NCBI RefSeq assembly: GCF_042767895.1
Contig: NC_091577.1
Location: forward strand, 2,874,670-2,887,169
Direction of reading: 5' to 3'
Length of the DNA stretch: 12,500 nucleotides
DNA from: Penaeus vannamei
Lineage: Eukaryota > Arthropoda > Malacostraca > Decapoda > Penaeidae
The translations under genes and the position numbers were made by a program. Below the pieces are notes generated by a model. That model did no database searches, was not told the origin of the DNA, and worked only from the letters and a program-made list of their open reading frames with translations. Shown here in pieces: positions 8,241 to 12,500 of this stretch; within the stretch, counting starts at the first letter, position 1; every line of letters begins with the position of its first letter.

Positions 8241-9952
8241 TACAACCTTTCTTTGCTAGATAAGTACAACAGTATCGTTCATTCCCTATTCAGGGGATAT
8301 AATGTAACAGCTAAATATCATCTGGTTCAACATAACAAGCAAGTACCACTTTCCTGTGCCAGATAAGTAGAACAGCAAGGTTAATTCCCTGTCCAGGGGA
8401 TATGATGTACCAGAAAAGTAATATCTGGTTCAACGTAACAAGCAAGTACCACTTTCCTGTGCCAGATAAGTTGATCAGCAAGGTTAATTCCCTATTCAGG
8501 GGGTATTATTTACCAGATAAGTACCATCAGGTTCAACATAACAAGAAAGTGCCACTTTCCTGTGCCTGATAAGTAGAACAGCAAGGTTAATTCCCTCTTC
8601 AGGGGCTATAATTTACCAGATAAGTACCATCTGGTTCAACATAACAAGCAAGTACCACTTTCCTGTGCCAGGTAAGTAGATCAGCAAGGTTAATTCCCTG
8701 TTCAGGGTGTATAATTGACCAGATAAGTTCCATCTGGTTCAATGTAACAAGCAAATACCACTTTCCTGTGCCAGATAAGTAAAACAGCAAGGTTAATTCC
8801 CTGTTCAAGGAATATAATGTACAAGATAAGTACTATCTTTCTAAACGTAACAAGCAAGTACCACTTTCTTGTGCCAGATAAGTAGAACAGCAAGGTTAAT
8901 TCTCTGTTCAGGGGATATAATTTACCAGAAAAGTACTATCTGGTTCTACATAACAAGGAAGTATCGCTTTTCTGTACCAGATAAGTAGAACAGCAAGGTT
9001 AATTCCCTGTTCAGTGGGTATAATTTACCAGATAAGTTCCATCTGGTTCAACGTAACAAGCAAGTACCACTTTCCTGTGCCAGATAAGTAGAACAGCAAG
9101 GTTAATTCCCTGTTCAGGGGGTATAATGTACCAGATAAGTATCACCTGGTTCAATGTAACGAGCAAGTACCACTTTTCTGTGCCAGATAAGTAGATCAGC
9201 AAGATTAATTCCCTATTCAGGGGGTATAATGTACCAGATAAGTACCATTTGGTTCAACATAACAAGCAAGTACCATTTTCCTGTGCCAGATAAGTGAAAC
9301 AACAAGGTTAATTCCCTGTTCAGGGGGTATTATTTACCAGGGAAGTACCATCAGGTTGAACATAACAAGCAAGTACCACTTTCCTGTGCCAGATAAGTAG
9401 ATCAGCAAGGTTAATTCCCTGTTCAGGGGGTATAATGTACCAGATACGTACCATCTGGTTCAACATAAGAAGCAAGTACCATTTTCCTGTGCCAGATAAG
9501 TAGAACAACAAGGTTAGTTCCCTGTTCAGGGGGTATAATGTACCAGATAAGTATCAACTGGTTCAACATAAGCAAGTACCACTCTTCTTTGCCAGATAAG
9601 TAGAACAGCAAGGTTAATTCCTTGTTCAGGGGATATATTGTACCAGACAAGTACCATCTGCTTCAATATAAGAAGCAAGTATCACTTTCCTGTGCCAGAT
9701 AAATAGAACGGCAATGTTAATTACTTGTTCAAGGGATATAATGTACCAGATAAGTATCACCTGGTTCAACGTAACGAGCAAGTACCACTTTCGTGTGCCA
9801 GATAAGTAGATCAGCAAGGTCAATTCCCTGTTCAGGGGGTATAATTTACCAGATAAGTACCATCTGGTTCTACATAACAAGCAAGTACCACTTTCCTTTG
9901 CCAGATAAGTAGAACAGCAAGGTTAATTCCCTGCTCAGGGGGTATAATTTAC

Positions 9953-9996
9953 CAGACAAGCAAGGTTAATTCCCTGTTCAGGGGGTATAATGTACC
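9953..9996 (+). repeat. Truncated 43-bp satellite unit
   Basis: The spacing between successive TTCCCTG words here is 43 bp (9927 to 9970) instead of 103. The unit jumps from ACCAGA directly to CAAGCAAGGTTAATTCC, so 60 bp are missing between the CAAGCAAG and CAGCAAGG words of a normal unit. This fits deletion by slippage or recombination between short direct repeats. Confidence 0.85.
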
Positions 9997-10589
9997 AGAT
10001 AATTACCATCTGGTTCAACATAACAAGCAAGTACCACTTTCCTGTGCCAGATAAGTAGAACAGCAAGGTTAATTCCCTGTTCAGGGGGTATTATTTACCA
10101 GATAAGTACCATCTGGGTCAACATAAGAAGCAAGTATCACTTTTTTGTGCCAGATAAGTAGAATGGCAGTGCTAATTCCTTGTTCATTGGATTTAATTTA
10201 TCAGAAGAGTACTATCTGGTTCAACGTAACAAGCAAGTACCACTTTCCTGTGCCAGATAAGTAGAACAACAAGGTTAATACCCTATTCGGGGGGTATTAT
10301 TTACCATAAAGGTACTATCTGGTTCAAGGTAAAAAGCAAGTACCATTTTCCTGTGCCAGATAAGTAGATCAGCAAGGTTAATTCCCTGTTCAGGGGGTAT
10401 TATTTACCAGATAAGTACCATCTGGTTCAACGTAACAAGCAAGTACCATTTTCCTGTGCCAGATAAGTAGAACAAGGTTAATTCCCTGTTCAGGGGGTAT
10501 TATTTACCAGATAAGTACCATCAGGTTCAACATAACAAGCAAGTACCACTTTACTGTGTCAGATAAGTAGAACAATGTGAATTCCTTGT

Positions 10590-10775
10590 TCAGGGAAGCT
10601 AGTCTTACATGTAAATAATAATAATAATAATAATAAAAATAAAATCGTGACATTCATTTTAGCATCACGCTCCTGTGCCAGATAAGTACTGTTAGATAGC
10701 TATGTAATTTTTTTTCCCCCATTAATCTAACAGATAGTAGATTGTGTAGTAGGAAAAAAATAATTCTAGTTGAAC
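10590..10775 (+). repeat. Internal end-module copy 2
   Basis: This matches 8049-8240 block for block: GGGAAGCTAGTCTTACATG, CATTTTAGCATCACGCTCCTG, the CTGTTAGAT (10689-10697) and ATCTAACAG (10725-10733) stem, and GTAGTAGGAAAAAAATAATTC. It differs by an (ATA)n expansion at about 10614-10636 and a shorter T-run. The target word has changed to TTGAA at 10770-10774. Preservation of the 9-bp stem while the loop varies is notable. Confidence 0.85.
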
Positions 10776-11364
10776 GTAACGAGTAAGTACTTTCCTGTGC
10801 CAGATAAGTAGAACAGCAAGGTTAATTCTCTGTTCAGGGGGTATACTGTACCAGATAAGTACCATCTGGTTCAACGTAACAAGCAAGCACCACTCTCCTA
10901 TGCCAGATAAGTAGATCAGCAAGGTTAATTCCCTATTCAGGGGGTATAATTTACCAGATAAGTACCATCTGGTTCAACGTAAAAAGCAAATACCACTTTC
11001 AGTGCCAGATAAGTAGAACAGCAAAGTTAATTCCCTGTTCAGGGGGTATAATTTACCAGATAAGTACCATCTGGTTCAACATAACAAGCCAGTACCACTT
11101 TCCTTTGCCAGATAAGTAGATCAGCAAGGTTAATTCCCTGTTCAGGGGGTATAATGTACCAGATAAGTACCATCTGGTTCAACGTAACAAGCAAGTACCA
11201 CTTTCCTGTGCCAGATAGGTAGAACAACAAGATTATTTCCCTGTTCAGGGGATATAATGTACCAGATAAGTGCCATCTGGTTCATTGTAACTAGCAAGCA
11301 CCACTTTCCTGTGCCAGATAAGTAGATCAGCAAGGTTAGTTCCCTGTCCAGGGAAGCTAATGTT

Positions 11365-11654
11365 ACCTTTAAGTAACACTCGTCTGAACCAAAGTAACAA
11401 AGAAGTGCCACTTGCGGAGAAGTACAATTGTTTTATGAATTCCTTGCTCAAGGAAGGTAATGTATGCATTTCCAATTTTACTATATAATAAACAATGGAA
11501 TACATATATTTCCTTCACCATCCTTATTGTACCACACTCCTGTGCCAGATAAGTACCACCAGAAAACTTTGAAGAAAATTATTCTTGTTCTTGCCGTATT
11601 CTATCAAATAATAGATTGTATGTATGGAAAAATACTACAAATACACTCGTTTAA
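11365..11654 (+). repeat. Satellite-flanking module, right copy
   Basis: This is the direct-repeat partner of 5343-5637, with matching blocks throughout. It follows the last satellite unit without a gap and ends at TTTAA (11650-11654). Beyond this the sequence no longer resembles either the array or the left flank. It keeps a GTGCCAGATAAGTACC box and a perfect TTCCTTG-CT-CAAGGAA hairpin at 11440-11455. The short ORF over 11464-11661 has no recognisable domain. Confidence 0.88.
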
Positions 11655-11732
11655 TGGTTAAAGAGCATATTAAGATTAATATAAGATTCACATGATTTAA
11701 TATTCTAGTTCTTTCAAAGGGAGACAATGCAA
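11655..11732. other. Short AT-rich spacer
   Basis: Unremarkable AT-rich sequence between the flanking module and the next simple-repeat region. No element end can be supported in it. Confidence 0.55.
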
Positions 11733-11930
11733 TGATGATGATAATAGTAATACAAAAATAGTAAAGATAATGATATCATTACTAATGATACTAAATAATC
11801 ATTATCGTTACCATAAATTTCGTTGTCATTATTACATTATCATTAGTATCATTAGATTTATTGCTATAATCATTAATGTTATTATTATCTTCATCACCAT
11901 AACAATATCAATAATGTGAATATGATAATG
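11733..11930. repeat. GAT/AAT then ATT/ATC trinucleotide region with inverted repeat
   Basis: The first part (about 11733-11800) is GAT/AAT-rich on the plus strand and the second (about 11825-11915) is ATT/ATC-rich, so the strand bias flips within the region. A perfect 13-bp inverted repeat, CTAATGATACTAA (11782-11794) with TTAGTATCATTAG (11843-11855), spans the flip with a 48-base loop. Confidence 0.85.
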
Positions 11931-12500
11931 TAATTAGAAATCTTCATAACCTTTACTGCGCGAGTGGAGGTCCTCGTACCCCGCGAATCAACTCCTCTGG
12001 ATAGCAATCGATTTATGATGAGATAGACATGTATCATCGTCGACAAATGACGGACAACTAGGTAAATAGATAGAAAGTGCGATCAGCAAAAACCGAGATC
12101 GTTTCTATAATGAGGTTTAAGCCAATGCATGAATACTTTAACAAACGCAACGCTCCAGCAACGCCAAAATTGTCAAAGTATAATAGTAATTCAAAGGATT
12201 CCTTTTGATGCGTGCAGCTCGTGCGACCTCATTTGAATATATATGAAATACCTAATGTATGATTTAAGTCAAATAAGAAGACCCGCGGTAAAATATGTTT
12301 TCCTTTTTTTTTGTCCGGGCATAGCATCACAATGAACTGTGATGCGAATATTCTAATAAACGGATTTTTAAGTTTAGAATTTAGATGGTTTGTCCTTTTG
12401 TTTGCGTTAGCGGCTTCTGTGGATTCCCTTAGGATTTGTCTCTTTCTGTCCCAATCACATCACCTTCTTTCCCTGATTTTTTTATTTTTTTCTCTCTCTT
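11931..12500. other. AT-leaning non-coding DNA at the window end
   Basis: About 570 bases of mixed sequence with a few CpG-containing words (about 11957-11990, 12030-12055, 12145-12165). The last 90 bases are pyrimidine-rich. No ORF of note, RNA gene or transposon terminus is recognised apart from one small hairpin. The pyrimidine-rich end might be part of an intron or another CT repeat, but the window stops. Confidence 0.55.
12324..12345. repeat. Perfect 8-bp hairpin GCATCACA/TGTGATGC
   Basis: GCATCACA (12324-12331), a 6-base loop, then TGTGATGC (12338-12345). It is not followed by a T-run, so it does not resemble a bacterial-type terminator. It may be chance or the remnant of a short palindromic element. 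Confidence 0.65.

Larger units (their letters stand above)
7888..11364 (+). repeat. 103-bp satellite array, about 30 units
   Basis: A unit of 103 bp recurs from just after the transposon to 11364, with most copies differing by a few substitutions. The consensus order is ACCAGATAAGTACC, ATCTGGTTCAACATAAC, AAGCAAGTACCACTTTCCTG, TGCCAGATAAGTAGAACAG, CAAGGTTAATTCCCTGTTC, AGGGGGTATAAT. The period is confirmed by minus-strand frames of identical length (63 codons) starting 309 bp, or three units, apart. Each unit holds two CCAGATAAG boxes 52 or 51 bp apart, an ACCAGAT/ATCTGGT hairpin (7-base loop) and a CCCTG/CAGGG hairpin (2-base loop). Central units are most alike. Edge units (7888-8300, 10560-10800, 11340 onward) are more diverged and carry longer modules. 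Because 103 is not a multiple of 3, no reading frame persists, so the array does not encode a repeat protein. Confidence 0.96.

Noticed and set aside
7888..11364. CRISPR array
   Set aside because: The whole 103-bp unit repeats, including what would be spacers. There are no unique spacers and no cas genes, and the context is eukaryotic.
7888..11364. Viral homologous-region (hr) repeats, as in large dsDNA viruses of arthropods
   Set aside because: Repeated short palindromes resemble hr layout, but no viral ORF is present anywhere in the window, and the array is embedded in microsatellite-rich host-like DNA.
8599..11505. Series of similar minus-strand ORFs (63-89 codons, sharing LSGTGKWYLL and IWHRKVVLACY) that looks like a repeat-protein family
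   Set aside because: The unit is 103 bp, not a multiple of 3, so each ORF simply reads the same satellite in successive frames until a stop. Equal ORF lengths spaced 309 bp apart are explained by three units. There is no promoter, domain or codon constraint.
5343..11654. LTR retrotransposon with the two direct modules as LTRs
   Set aside because: The modules are direct repeats of about 290 bp, but they lack TG...CA ends, there is no primer-binding site or polypurine tract next to them, and the interior is satellite plus a DNA transposon with no gag or pol sequence.
12324..12345. Rho-independent terminator
   Set aside because: The hairpin has no following T-run, and the context is eukaryotic.

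Overview
This window looks like non-coding eukaryotic nuclear DNA, most likely from a decapod crustacean such as a penaeid shrimp. That assignment is an inference. It rests on the very high load of long, mixed microsatellites (AT, AC, GA, GATA and AAT/GAT types), the AT-rich background, and transposon tails of a kind common in marine invertebrates. No open reading frame looks like a real gene. There are no long ORFs, no recognisable domains, no tRNA or rRNA, no bacterial-type operons and no CRISPR array. Most computed ORFs are translations of simple repeats (YIYIYI, THTHTH, NNNN, RERERE) or of a tandem satellite.

Layout, left half (1-5342): AT-rich DNA holds one CpG-rich island (about 385-610), then a GA tract, more AT-rich DNA, a 150-bp (AT)n tract joined to (AC)n, and a mixed-composition stretch (1864-2370). 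After that come a CT-rich patch, an ATT/ATC trinucleotide tract (2954-3343), a 365-bp pyrimidine tract with 53/65-bp tandem units (3536-3902), and a short complex island (3903-4254). The half ends with a degenerate tetranucleotide region, a GAT/AAT tract that is the complement type of the earlier one (4556-5046), and a GA-GATA-GA compound microsatellite.

Layout, right half (5343-11654): the main structure is a roughly 6.3-kb composite. About 30 copies of a 103-bp satellite unit (7888-11364) are flanked by two direct copies of a roughly 290-bp module (5343-5637 and 11365-11654). Related shorter modules lie inside the array at about 8049-8240 and 10590-10775. The left flank is separated from the array by a 2.25-kb insertion (5638-7887). 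This insertion has imperfect terminal inverted repeats and a TTAA (or TTTAA) duplication, so it reads as a non-autonomous TTAA-targeting DNA transposon. It carries a nested tract resembling a retrotransposon 3' tail, plus internal duplications. An uninterrupted TTTAA site in an internal module (8223-8227) shows what the target looked like before insertion.

Each 103-bp unit contains two CCAGATAAG boxes, which include the GATA-factor consensus AGATAA, about 52 and 51 bp apart. It also contains two short hairpins, one of which shows paired changes in some copies. The last 850 bp are AT-rich with a short trinucleotide region and two perfect inverted repeats.

No genes can be shown to work together here. 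The interest lies in the nested repeat architecture and its possible structural or protein-binding roles.
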